A DNA stretch of 64,000 nucleotides, taken from the NCBI GenBank assembly GCA_023634235.1, contig JAMKCF010000022.1, positions 1,612,001-1,676,000 on the forward strand, written 5' to 3'. Position 1 is the stretch's first letter. The number at the start of each line of letters is the position of its first letter. This DNA comes from Pisaster brevispinus (lineage: Eukaryota > Echinodermata > Asteroidea > Forcipulatida > Asteriidae). The notes under the pieces were generated by a model. The model searched no databases. It was given only the letters and a program-made list of their open reading frames with translations, and was not told the origin of the DNA. A program made the position numbers and the translations under genes. Shown here piece after piece: positions 1 to 9,897 of the stretch.

Positions 1-107
1 TGTTTGAAAAATTACTCCTGTGCTACCAAAGTGGTCCTGTAGCATGCACTACAGTTGGTTGCCTCCAAGTTGCCTGGAAAAGTTGCCTCGTGTGACAAGG
101 CCCTAAG
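1..107 (-). repeat. Dispersed repeat fragment, cut by the window edge
   Basis: Read on the minus strand, this segment matches 43305-43402 on the plus strand. Both run from a CCTTGTCACA-like start through AACTTGGAGGCAACCAA to a TGCATG and a TTTGGTAG. The pairing was made by eye. It is probably one copy of an interspersed element whose other end lies outside the window. Confidence 0.45.
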
Positions 108-499
108 GTAGTGACTTTTGGCTATATGTATATGATGATTTGTCAGGGTTTAGTCACATTTGACATGCATGACACTAGACCATTTTTAATATTTCCCGGC
201 ACACAAACACAGTATTACTATTAAACGTAACACAGTAACAGAAAACACTGAACAGTAGGCCTACTAGTACTACACTCAGTTTTATTAACAACGACCAAGG
301 ATATCGACTGAAATGTTGAGAAGCCCCTTCTGTGAAAACAAATTACAATATAAACTACTGGACGATGCCTTTTGTTTATTTGTTTTTAGAAGAATTTATA
401 CCCACATTTAAGTTCTAGTTCGTCGCTGTCCGTCTGCTTCGAAAACAGGTGATCATCAATCACTGAATCAGACACCACTGTTTACATTCGCAACCACAT
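108..499. other. Non-coding, no feature seen
   Basis: AT-rich sequence without a convincing reading frame, repeat or RNA gene. It ends at the target duplication of the next element. Confidence 0.4.
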
Positions 500-507
500 G
501 GTGGATT

Positions 508-1559
508 CACAGACATATAATACCTATAGACCGACAGCACCTATGGAAATCAACGTCTGGATACCGTAATTTTGAAAGTACCCGACCATACCCAAACTAT
601 GGGCAAAATCCGCGAAAACGCAAGCGAAAACACGTGTAAAGCAATGGGCGAGCGGGTGGATGATGATAGCAAATTTGTGTTTTAAGGGTGAAAAAATCAC
701 CAACAGACTTGGAAACAATGTTTAATCAAAAACTAGATACCTTTTCTCACGTTAGTTGTTTGCCGTTTCTCCTCTTTTTACTGAACTTTCTCCGAATCGA
801 TAAAAGTAGATGGAATTATTCTTCGTATCAATAAAAATTCGTTCGTCAAACACTTTCCGGCCAGTGCGCGTCGGTGCGTGTTTTGCGCGGACGCTGATGA
901 CGCGTACCGCTTATAGATTAACGTGCTACTGATATACGCGATTGTTTGAAGTGCATTCCACGCGAGCGTACGCAAAACGTGCCGAAGGCATGCATGCAAG
1001 GCGGGCCGAAGTGTGCACAACGTTGTGTTATAGAGCGAGTCCAGGGATTATTTCCCGAAAATGAAGTTATAGAAACGACGTTTTATACGGTTAAACCTCA
1101 ACGCCCAACATTGTAAACGGCTGTTATGGAAAGTTCATGAAGTGTGGTTTCTTAAATTTCAAGGTAAAAACTAGATTTTCACAATGAAAACGACACAAAC
1201 GTGTAGAAAGTGACAGTCCTGTAGGCCTTGGCCTAGGCTATATGTATAATAATTTTGTTTACAAATTTTTACGATTTCTTTCCCAAAATCAGCAAAAGTT
1301 AATCAAACAACTTTTTTGACGACTCCAGTTATTACAAGAATTTCCTTAAATTCCATCACTTAATTTACAATCCATCATCGGGTCAATATCTCCTGAAAAT
1401 TCAGAAAAACTCCATGAAAACGGGACCACTGCCTCGCGGCTATGCCTAAACGTGTACAAAAAGTGTTGACGCGTCTTCACTTCCGCCCATAGTTTGAGAA
1501 AGTCCAAAATTTCAGTTTAGCGCCCCCTGCTGTCGGTCTATAGGTATTATATGTCTGTG
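508..1559. mobile_element. Non-autonomous DNA transposon with 32-bp TIRs and 8-bp TSD
   Basis: A 32-base arm at 508-539, starting CACAGACATATAATACC, recurs as its exact reverse complement at 1528-1559. The eight bases GGTGGATT directly flank both ends (500-507 and 1560-1567), giving a perfect target duplication. No transposase frame lies inside; the interior has a CpG-rich patch around 860-1000. An 8-bp duplication is typical of hAT, P and a few related superfamilies. The ends do not let me choose among them. Perfect arms and duplication imply a recent insertion. Confidence 0.9.
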
Positions 1560-2068
1560 GGTGGATTATGCGATTGCATATCCGCAATAGCGCCCTCTAG
1601 CGTCGGTTACTCTCACTAATGTTTTTGTGAGGGCGGGGAGGCGAGGATCGATCAACCTTTCGCTTTTGGCTGGACCGTCTAACTCTGCTGCTGGGCCGCG
1701 ACAGCTCCCAATGTATTTTCCTCATTATTTCATGCCTCTTCCATGAGCTGGCTAATAAATAGTTAAGTTGTCATGATGCGAGCATTTTTATAACTTAAAT
1801 ATGAATCGGCTGAATCTGAATAATATATTCGGCAAAGCGTCCCAAAGGAAACATCACACCAACTTGCGTAATAAGTTTGGTTTGCAGGTCACTAGGGTGC
1901 GGGTGATGTTGATGTTTTATTTCCCTAAAGCAGACTGAATCTGAATTATATAGTCGGCAAAGAATATCGCTGGCCGATTGAAGTGAGACATCCTTGGAGA
2001 GATGATAACATTGATCTACCGCCAGAAGAACTAACCAGTTTCTTTTGTTCTCTTCTTCATTATAGGTG
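1560..2068. other. Non-coding flank with a short direct repeat
   Basis: About 26 bases reading roughly CTGAATCTGAATAATATATTCGG at 1813-1838 recur with small changes at 1936-1961. A minus-strand frame spans 1795-2121, but it crosses the end of the downstream transposon and reads the two repeat copies in different frames, so I do not call it a gene. Confidence 0.4.
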
Positions 2069-2125
2069 CACGGCTGTTTCGCTCCCATAGACCGTGCGTA
2101 AAAAAGTATTAACAAACGCACGGTG
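2069..2125. repeat. Left terminus: inverted repeat plus subterminal hairpin
   Basis: The 12-bp terminal repeat is followed by ACCGTGCGT (2091-2099) and, after 16 bases, its exact reverse complement ACGCACGGT. The A-tract AAAAAAGTA sits in the hairpin loop. Such subterminal inverted repeats are common transposase-binding sites; that use is inferred here. Confidence 0.6.
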
Positions 2126-2161
2126 GTGTTTGTTCACTCCAGTGACGCACGAACCAAAACC

Positions 2162-2172
2162 AAGATGGCGGC
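2162..2172 (+). promoter_or_regulatory. YY1-like motif
   Basis: AAGATGGCGGC matches the known YY1 binding consensus, which often lies at or just after transcription starts in animals. It falls 93 bases inside the element and upstream of the transposase start codon, so the element may carry its own promoter. Confidence 0.4.
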
Positions 2173-2613
2173 CCCCATAAACGTTAAAAACTATACGATC
2201 GGACGATCGTCTTTCACCATTTCTTTTTAAATACTCTGAAACTTTCATCACCAGGAATACAGTGCTTTTTCTTAGTTATTTTATATTTGATAAGTTTCTG
2301 ATGATTAAAATGTTTTAAATAAAAAAAACGGAAAATCTGACGTCTTTTGTGTAACTTTTTGTGTTATTTTATTTTAATCTCTCATTATCAAAACACTTTA
2401 GAAAAACGTCGAAATTAATTTCCTCTCCAATTATACAGATATACACAAACGTGAATACAAATATTTACAATCATGTTTTTATTAAAATTTAGGTTACAAA
2501 ACTGGGCCAGAAAATTTTAGAGACTTATAGGCGTTTGTTTGGGGGAACTTTGTACGCCGCCTTCTGAAATGAACGCACGGGCTGCGTGGTAGTTGTGTGT
2601 CAATCAATACGAG

Positions 2614-2621
2614 TGACGTCA
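2614..2621 (+). promoter_or_regulatory. CRE-like site
   Basis: The perfect palindrome TGACGTCA, the CREB/ATF consensus, lies 107 bases before the transposase ATG. A second TGACGTCA lies near the right end, around 7901-7908. A regulatory role is inferred from the motif and its position. Confidence 0.4.
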
Positions 2622-2727
2622 CAGAAAGCCCGCGGAATTGAAAAAAAGTTTTCTGTGTACAAACGAATAGGCATTGTTTGAGGTGCTTCACAGCAGCCAT
2701 CTATGCATGTTTTATACACAGTGAATA

Positions 2728-5700
2728 ATGAGCAGCTATGATTTCCATTTAAATATTCTTCATAAATTGTGCCGTTGTTGTGGAAAAAGGCTAACACACA
2801 AAGCTCAGGATACAAGGAAACTAGTAGAGGCTTCAAGCTGTAGAAAAGAAATTTCTCTGATTTTTGGAGTAAACACTTGGGAGGACAGTAGTGATACGCA
2901 CCCAAGGTATATTTGTTTAAACTGTTCGAGAAAAGTTAGACATTTACAGGCAGGGACTAGGGACTACACAACTCCAGATACACCAGCAGTAGACTGGACA
3001 ACACATACAAGAAATAAACGATGTAAAATCTGCGATTTATACCACACTAATTCTAAAACTGGACCACAACCTAAAAGTAGGACTAGTACCAAGCCGAAAT
3101 CTGCCGTGGTAGAACTTCCTTTTAACATCTCTGCGAGCAACATATTTGAGCACCTATCCCAGACAACCCAAGACGTTCCGCTCGAAAGTTCTCCAAATTT
3201 AGAAGTATTTGGAAGGAAAGCTGACGAACATTCTGTCTTTATTTGCTCAATTTGTCAGTGTATTATTTCTAAACCCTCAGTGCAAACACCCTGTGAGCAT
3301 TATTTTTGTGCAGTTTGTTTGTCCTCATATTTCAAATTTAATCGATCAACTCTACTCAAATGTCCATCTTGCATGTCACAAATTCAGTTCACTGATATTC
3401 GAGAAAGTCCACGAATTTTGAATGTACAGCTTCAAAACTTGGATGTAGCTTGTGGTCTCTGTGGGGTCATTGGTCGACTGCAAAGCCTAGCAACCCATTC
3501 GTGTAATGCATCACCGAAGTTGAATGACCCACAAAGTAAACACCGATGTACTGTCGTAGAGAGTGACGCCCCAACTAGTCCCGAGGATAGTCTCGCTGAA
3601 GCTGCTGCAATCCTCCGCAAGAGTGCCCTGTCGCATCCCCATGGGCAGCCAATTCCCCTGGCAGTTGAGAAGGCAGCTGATCGCTGGACCTGGATCAAGC
3701 TAAACCAGAGAGGAAAGGTTGCCACGTTAGAAACAGGAGGCAGGGTGAATATTTACATCAACAAATCCTCAGTGTTTTATAAATTGGTGTCACTGTCAAG
3801 GAATTGTTTTAATGTCAATGAACAATGAATATGATAGACAATGAAAATTAATATTTATTCCTTTTTACACAGCCTGCTCAAATACGCCAGGTTTCTAGCA
3901 CGAAACAAGATGAGACGAACAGTTCATGTGAAAAGGAAACTTCCCCAATGCCACCCAACAAGGCCTTAGCTATGATGAGGGATGCTCATTTGGCATGGGA
4001 CCAAGTGCGGAAAATACGACGGTATGTACATAATTAGAATTAACTTTGAAAACAAACGGCAATATTTAATATATCATAAAAAGTTATTCAGTACATGTAT
4101 TTCATCATGTCATACATTACCCCTTTTTCAGCTACATGCCGACTCCAACAATTTCGTCCGAAAGAGCTATGCGACGTAGCCAGAAAGAACTTCTTAAGAA
4201 TTATGTTGAGGGTGAAATGGTTGCTCTGCAATTTCCCAGCTCCAAAGCAGATGCAATTGCTGGTTATATACTTCAAGATGCACCCTTTGTGAGAGTAAAT
4301 GATGTTTGCGCCATGATCTTCGACTATCTTGACCGGCTGGACCTGTAAGTAATATTTAAATAAATAAAAACATAATAATTAAATAGATGCTGTTACAAGA
4401 CATACATGTAGTACCAAATAACCGTTACTATTATCTATAATTACTGACTTTTTCTTCAATTTAAACAGGACAAACTCACTCACGTGGCATAACGGCGTAA
4501 TCCCTGAAAATGAAATATGGGTGAAGTTCGGCGGGGACAAGGGTGGATCATCATTCAAAATGGCCTTCCAAATCATCAATGTAGTTCACCCCAACAGCTT
4601 AAAGAACACAGTCACGTGTGCATGCTTTTGTGGAGATGACAGCTTCTACAACCTGATGAAAACCCTTCCTCGTGTAATCGACCAAATCAGTGATCTTGCC
4701 AAGCTGGAATGGAGGTAGTTATAATAATTTGGTAATAATAGTTATAAAAACAGGATTCATTCAACCGGAGTGACCTTTATAATTAGTATTTAACAAAACT
4801 TTGTTTGATTTATCTATTTCCAGAGGGCGTAAATTTCGTCTTTTCAGCTTTGGCGATTATGCATTCCTCACGAAGCTGTATGGAGTATGCAGCTCTAATG
4901 GTACGTATACTGTGCCCATGACATGTAAACGCTATAGCACAAAGATTATTAAATTTTCAACCATGCAAAATATCATACAATTCCATTCATACTACCTTTT
5001 CTTTTTATTATATTTGTCTCTTTAGCCCGATATTGCTGCATTTACTGCAGAATAAGCAAGACCGATATGCAGCGACCACTATGTGAGCGACAAGCTTCAT
5101 TTAGAAGGTCACTGCAGTCAATCAGGGAGCAGCATCAGCTCTTTGTTGAAGATGGGCAGAGGAGAAGCAGGGCCAAGGATGTGTCGTTTAGCATAGTGAG
5201 CTCCCCTATGCTCCCTGTTGAACTTGATTATGTAAGTTATACTTGTAGTTTCAACGTAAAATCATTTTACAAAATGTGTTTAAGAAATATTTTTGTTTAA
5301 TTACTTGCAAAAAAACACTTACCCTTTTTTCAAACAACTTGATATAGGTGATCGTCCCCACACTTCACATATCCCTTGGAGTATTTAAAAGGTTGTATGA
5401 TCTCTTCGAGCAAGCGTGCCATGAGCTAGATGTAGCCATCCTGAAAGAGAGAGCCATTGCCAGAGATATAGATGACAACTTTAAGGATGATTTAACGACC
5501 GACTTTGACAAGAAAGTTGACAACGAGCAGTGCAGGAAGAGAACAATCAAAAGAGATCTTCAAGAAAAGCGAGCCCAACTTGAAGACCTCGAAGAGGACA
5601 TTCCCCTTCCCCTTCTACACAACCATCATGGAGTCAACATATTGAGGGCAGACATTGCTGAAATGGTTTGTAAATCTATACTTTTCTGTCATTGTGATTT

Positions 5701-6667
5701 AACTTGTGAGCCAATGAATAAATAAATTATTTTTTCTTTTTTTTCTTTTAGGAAAACAACCAGGGGATGACTGAACTGGAGTTTGGTACAGGGCCAATTG
5801 CCAGTAGTTTGGACGGTGTGCTGAAAAAACATAAAGTGAACAGACAGGCTTACCATGGGAAGTCTTTCGTGGGAAACCACGTTAACAAGTGTTGTCAGGT
5901 ATTACCATAACCCTCTCAGTGAAATAATTGCAAATACGTTTAATCAAATTTGATTAAACTTCCATTTTTAAGCGATTTCATAAATTTCAATGAACTTGGT
6001 ACCTTTTAGCTTCAACCTTATGTACTGCTATCATGTCCTTCACAGATACTCGTTATAGATGCCCTCACGTCTCAACCCCGACTGATGACCGACCAACTCC
6101 CACTCGATGATTTGACTCTTGTAGCATCTGCCACAATAAGAAGGACTTCGGCAGAGATAGGTCACAGATTCCATGAAGCGTTTTCTTGTTTCGCAGATGT
6201 GCACAAAGCCATAAACCACTGCAACCCTATCACGCAATCAGACATGGAACGAACAGGTAAGAATCAACAGGCTTATTTAAATAATTAAAAATGAAATAAA
6301 AAAAACACTTAAATAAATAGATCACTTTGCATTATTTTAACATAATTACAAATGCACACAATTTTCATCTTTTTCATTAGACGTGTGCATAAAACAGTTC
6401 CTACGTGTTTATCGGCGATGCTTCCCCAATGCAAGCATTACGCCTAAGCTTCATATGTTAGAGGAGCATACCATGGAACAGCTGCGGCGATTCAAGGTTG
6501 GTCTGGGGCTCCTGAATGAACAAGGCGGTGAGCTTTTGCACACCGAATTCAATAGAGCTGGACGAGCAGTGCACGGCATGAAGGATGAGCTTCAGAAGCT
6601 AATGAGTATCATGCGACGACATCTGACGACCACCTTTCCAGAAGTGCATGCAGAAATGCAGAAATAG
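2728..6667 (+). CDS. RAG1-architecture DDE transposase, ten exons, 956 aa
   Basis: Exons: 2728-3744, 3873-4021, 4132-4344, 4469-4714, 4824-4900, 5026-5231, 5348-5665, 5752-5898, 6046-6256, 6381-6667. All introns are GT-AG, phases agree at every junction, and the total is 957 codons with stop. The N-terminal part matches RAG1 in order: a CRCCG motif (15-19), HPxxxCxxC (to C66), CKIC (99-102), a C3HC4 RING (C173, C176, C189, H191, C194, C197, C212, C215) and a CxxC...HxC finger (242-259). The core has FGGDKGG (D483), an FGDY motif (D553), CxxC at 572-575, a TLHxxxG motif near 641, HxxxxH (886, 891) and EQGGE (E908 or E912). These fit the RAG1 catalytic triad and its C2H2 zinc site. It probably cuts and rejoins the element's ends in the nucleus. 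No inactivating change is visible. It could be an active transposase or a domesticated copy. Confidence 0.85.
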
Positions 6668-7969
6668 AAATATATAAATTAGTATGCCCGAAGCAAATGA
6701 TTAATTGAAATTGAATGTAGCATCATTAACAAGGCAAACACTATATATGCCCCTTCGCATAAAAATGAAAACATAAGATAATTTGTTACAACTAAAAAAT
6801 CATCTACAGTGTTAACAACATGTATTGTTTTATGGCGACATGACATGATGTAGGCCTATGTAACAAATGCGTGTTAAATTAAATTTAGAAAACTTCAAAA
6901 ATTCAATGTAGGCTGTTTGTATTTTGTACATATGTAAATAAATACCAGTGTTGTTTTTAAATTATCTAAAATGATTCATGTTCTAATTCTGCAAATAAAA
7001 TCTGTTGAATTTTTTCTAAATTAAAATAAAATTTGACCACCTTCACCAATGCAATGTGTCTTCCTTTTCTTTATTACCTCTATACAGTTGGAATATCTAG
7101 GTCCCTACTTTTTTATTTTATAAAATTATTTAATTAATTAAATTAAGAAAACTTGATATTCATACTTTAATTAAGTTTAATTTATTTAAAATTAATTAAT
7201 TTTAAAATAAATCCAAATTGTATAGATTAAATCGATGTTGGTTGAAGGTCAATATAAAATATAGGCAAGATCATGATAAGAAAGATCAGAGCAGAGCATT
7301 GTCTGGGCTCATGAAGCATTTATAAACCCATAAACCATAACACATGCATAACCTACCCCATGCATGCCATGTATAATATACATGTAAACAACACGTACAT
7401 TGCACGTGTACATACCCGATAAGCTACGTCCTCGTGTACCGCATCATGCTGTGTACACACACAACGTGCGTTCTGTACGTGTTGCTATTATATTGATTCA
7501 CGAAACTAAAAATATGACCATTTTCAATCATCCGTAATCATTGGTATTTATGTTGGCCCTTTCTTACCTTTGGGATAAAACGACTCTTGAAAACGTTATC
7601 TAACCATATGTAGACATCATTTTTTCACAGAATTGTCGAACAATGTTGAAAATCGGCATTAAATTTGCAGAAAATCGCGAGTTATGGCTTTTACGCACAA
7701 CGCGGTCACATGTACCTGAACGCCCACCCAGTTCTATAAGTAAACAAAGGTCACCGTCTTTAAAAACTGTTTATTCATGTTATTCATGTTTATTCATAAG
7801 ATTTTCTTCAGAAATTATGCAAATTTTAATAGCTGTCCAATCAAAACCCCACAAACAAAAAGGGGTCAAACGCCCATTCATGAATAGCCGCAAAGCCATC
7901 ATGACGTCACGAATAGGGTTTTAGGCGTTGGCACAATCTGACCAACAGAGGGCGTACTTTTTTAGCTGT
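6668..7969. other. 3' part of the RAG1-like element, no second gene
   Basis: AATAAA polyadenylation signals lie at 6937-6942 and 6994-6999. The stretch 7110-7215 is almost pure A/T, with ATTAATTAAT palindromes. A 93-codon frame at 7643-7924 is not recognisable and has no kelch or PHD features. I see no RAG2-like partner on either strand. Confidence 0.55.
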
Positions 7970-7981
7970 GAAACAGCCGTG

Positions 7982-8529
7982 GGTGGCAATCAATTATTCC
8001 TGTGGATAATTATTGTAATTAGCTAGCTCATTATTGAAGCCCATGGCGCCGAATTGTGACGCATTCTAATTTTCTGGACTTCACTGCGTGTACAATGCTC
8101 CAACACTCCACTGGTATTAATGTAACAAAACATAATTAACATCTGGCTTCTTCACTAATTAAAGAAAGTATCGTGGCAATCACCAGGCAGATATCTAATT
8201 TCCAACCACCTTGTTTGTGCATGAGGAGGGGGCGGTGGGCGGGGATTGGGTCCCACTCAGCCTGATAGACTCTGCTACAGTCGACTCCTGTCACAACAAG
8301 GTCCTGGGACTGGCCAATTTTATAACAGGAACGTTGTTACAAGAGGACACAAAACAAAGAAACAACACAGAGCAGAAATGAGATTCGGGAATTCAAAATG
8401 AAGTCTTTATAAACAGAAACTCGTTATAAAAGTGCTATCGAACGTTTACAATTATTCCATTGCAGAGACCGATTGTCTCAGAATGATTATAAATATTTAT
8501 ATGCAAATTCGCCCCACAGCAAGGCTAAG
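7982..8529. other. Non-coding, possible repeat debris
   Basis: No gene seen. The phrase around 8282-8350 about a GACTCCTGTCACAACAAGG core, with its later ACGTTGTTACAAGAGGAC echo, reads like an eroded interspersed repeat. Confidence 0.3.
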
Positions 8530-8544
8530 CCACTCTTGGCATGG

Positions 8545-8850
8545 AGGTAGAATTGCCTCCATGCTCTTGGTAAGTTGCTACAAGAAGAAAACATTAAGAT
8601 GGAAATAACTTGGGGAAGCTGAAGGTAGGAATTGATTCAGTCTAGATTGTGAGATGGGGGGAAACATGTACCAGGCAAGGAGTTCCAAAGAGAACTTAGC
8701 AGTACGCGGAATAAAGCTGTTGGCAATGGCTCTTTGTTCTACATCTCCGCAAAGCAACAGTGTATGGTTGAGAAGAAGCAGAAAACCTGGTTTAATATGC
8801 TCAAACATCCTGATATAGGAGGGACCGGGTCGGACACACTGGTGGCACAT
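8545..8850 (-). pseudogene. Degenerate LINE reverse-transcriptase C-terminal remnant
   Basis: On the minus strand, one frame gives RAIANSFIPRTAK and the next continues LWNSLPGTCFPPSHNL, after a frameshift near 8700. Read together they match the usual end of non-LTR retrotransposon reverse transcriptases: a 'SFFPRTxxxWNSLP' block followed by a phenylalanine-rich tail. The frameshift and an in-frame stop show it is dead. The LINE clade cannot be told from so little sequence. Confidence 0.55.
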
Positions 8851-8859
8851 TCACCATGA

Positions 8860-9614
8860 AAATATCTATCTGTAGAAAAGACAGCGGGCAGATGCAATAA
8901 GGACCAAAACTGACTGTCTGATTTTGAAGACTAGTAAAATTAGTTTTTTTTTAATGTAAAAGCCTGGATTTATTTGTGCTAACTGTGTGATCTTGAGCCG
9001 TGTTTTACACCGCACGATTTTCCCACACGATGATAAACCCAACAAAAAAAGTATGCACATTATTTTTTTTAATCAATTGCCTTGAGGGCGCCCTTCATAA
9101 ATTAACAGGTTGTTTTTTTCTGGTCAAGTTTGAAGAAACGCATGGATGGATGCACACATTGCGTGCGTATTATGTGTGTCCGTCCGTTGTGTCGGGGCGC
9201 CGTCCGCTTTAACGACGTCGTGGGATCGTACACACACGGTAATTCGTACACACACAGAGAAACGTGCACAGACGATATGACGGTGCTGTTGAATTTTAAC
9301 AAGTTTGCTATAAATGTTAGTACTCTACTGCATTCAGCTCTCATTTTACTGTAAAAACTTTCAATATGTCTCGTTGAAGTCATGCTGAACTAAGGCTACA
9401 AATAGTCAGCCATCAAACTATATGAATGTGTGGCCACTTTTTGACATAATTGGAGCAGTACTTTCAGTTTCACATTGTTTTCAGTGGCACAGTGACATCA
9501 GGTGTGACATCTGGGAGTAATACAATTAACCACCGCACCGTGCGTGAAACAGTTGGCCGTTGGGAGACGGTTTTCCCCCCGGTGTAGCGAGTGGGTTGCC
9601 CGGTCGTCTTCACC
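8860..9614. other. Non-coding, upstream of the claudin-like gene
   Basis: No gene found. The overlapping frames at 9000-9383 on both strands lie over a CA/TG-rich stretch and show no domain. A palindrome ACGACGTCGT occurs near 9211. The promoter of the gene starting at 9615 should lie near here, but no TATA box is obvious. Confidence 0.35.
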
Positions 9615-9897
9615 ATGGCTTTCGCAAAAACTTCCACTCTATTGTTGGCCCTTTTCTCCGGGTTTGCCGCATTGGTACTCAATGCCGTCGCCATCAGTTC
9701 GCCGTATTGGACCCAGACAAACTTCAGTGGTTCTGTCCGGAACTATTACATCAATGGGACGGTGGAAAACCCCGTTCCAGTGCTGATTCGGAACCGAGGA
9801 CTGTGGGTATTTTGTGGGTTTGTGTTGAATGCAAACTACACTGGCGATTTTAGTGTTGAGGATGTTTCAACTCCAAGCAGCCAAGAACCGCTGGATG
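9615..9897 (+). CDS. Claudin-like gene, coding exon 1
   Basis: Encodes residues 1-94: the first membrane helix and most of the first loop, including GLWxxC. The donor is GTAAGTG after a split glycine/alanine codon. Confidence 0.8.

Larger units (their letters stand above)
2069..7981 (+). mobile_element. Complete RAG1-related DNA transposon (Chapaev / N-RAG-TP type)
   Basis: The left end at 2069-2080 reads CACGGCTGTTTC, and the right end at 7970-7981 is its exact reverse complement. The four bases GGTG abut both ends (2065-2068 and 7982-7985). Farther in, both ends share an AAAAAAGTA tract (2100-2108 on the left; 7955-7963, reversed, on the right). The interior holds one transposase gene (2728-6667) and about 1.3 kb of AT-rich 3' sequence. 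Known family facts: Transib and RAG elements begin with CAC but make 5-bp duplications, while Chapaev (CMC superfamily) elements also begin CAC and make 4-bp ones. The 4-bp match could be chance (about 1 in 256), so the boundary rests mainly on the 12-bp ends and on their placement around the gene. Confidence 0.75.

Noticed and set aside
1795..2121. Minus-strand frame of 108 codons
   Set aside because: It crosses the left terminus of the RAG1-like element and reads a direct repeat in two frames, so it is a chance fusion.
3209..3725. Overlapping frames on both strands in the first transposase exon
   Set aside because: Shadows of the coding frame that carries the RING cysteines.
2728..6667. 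Orthologue of vertebrate RAG1 used for V(D)J recombination
   Set aside because: The gene sits inside transposon-like ends, lacks a RAG2 neighbour and has ten exons; relationship is to the transposase group, not the immune gene.
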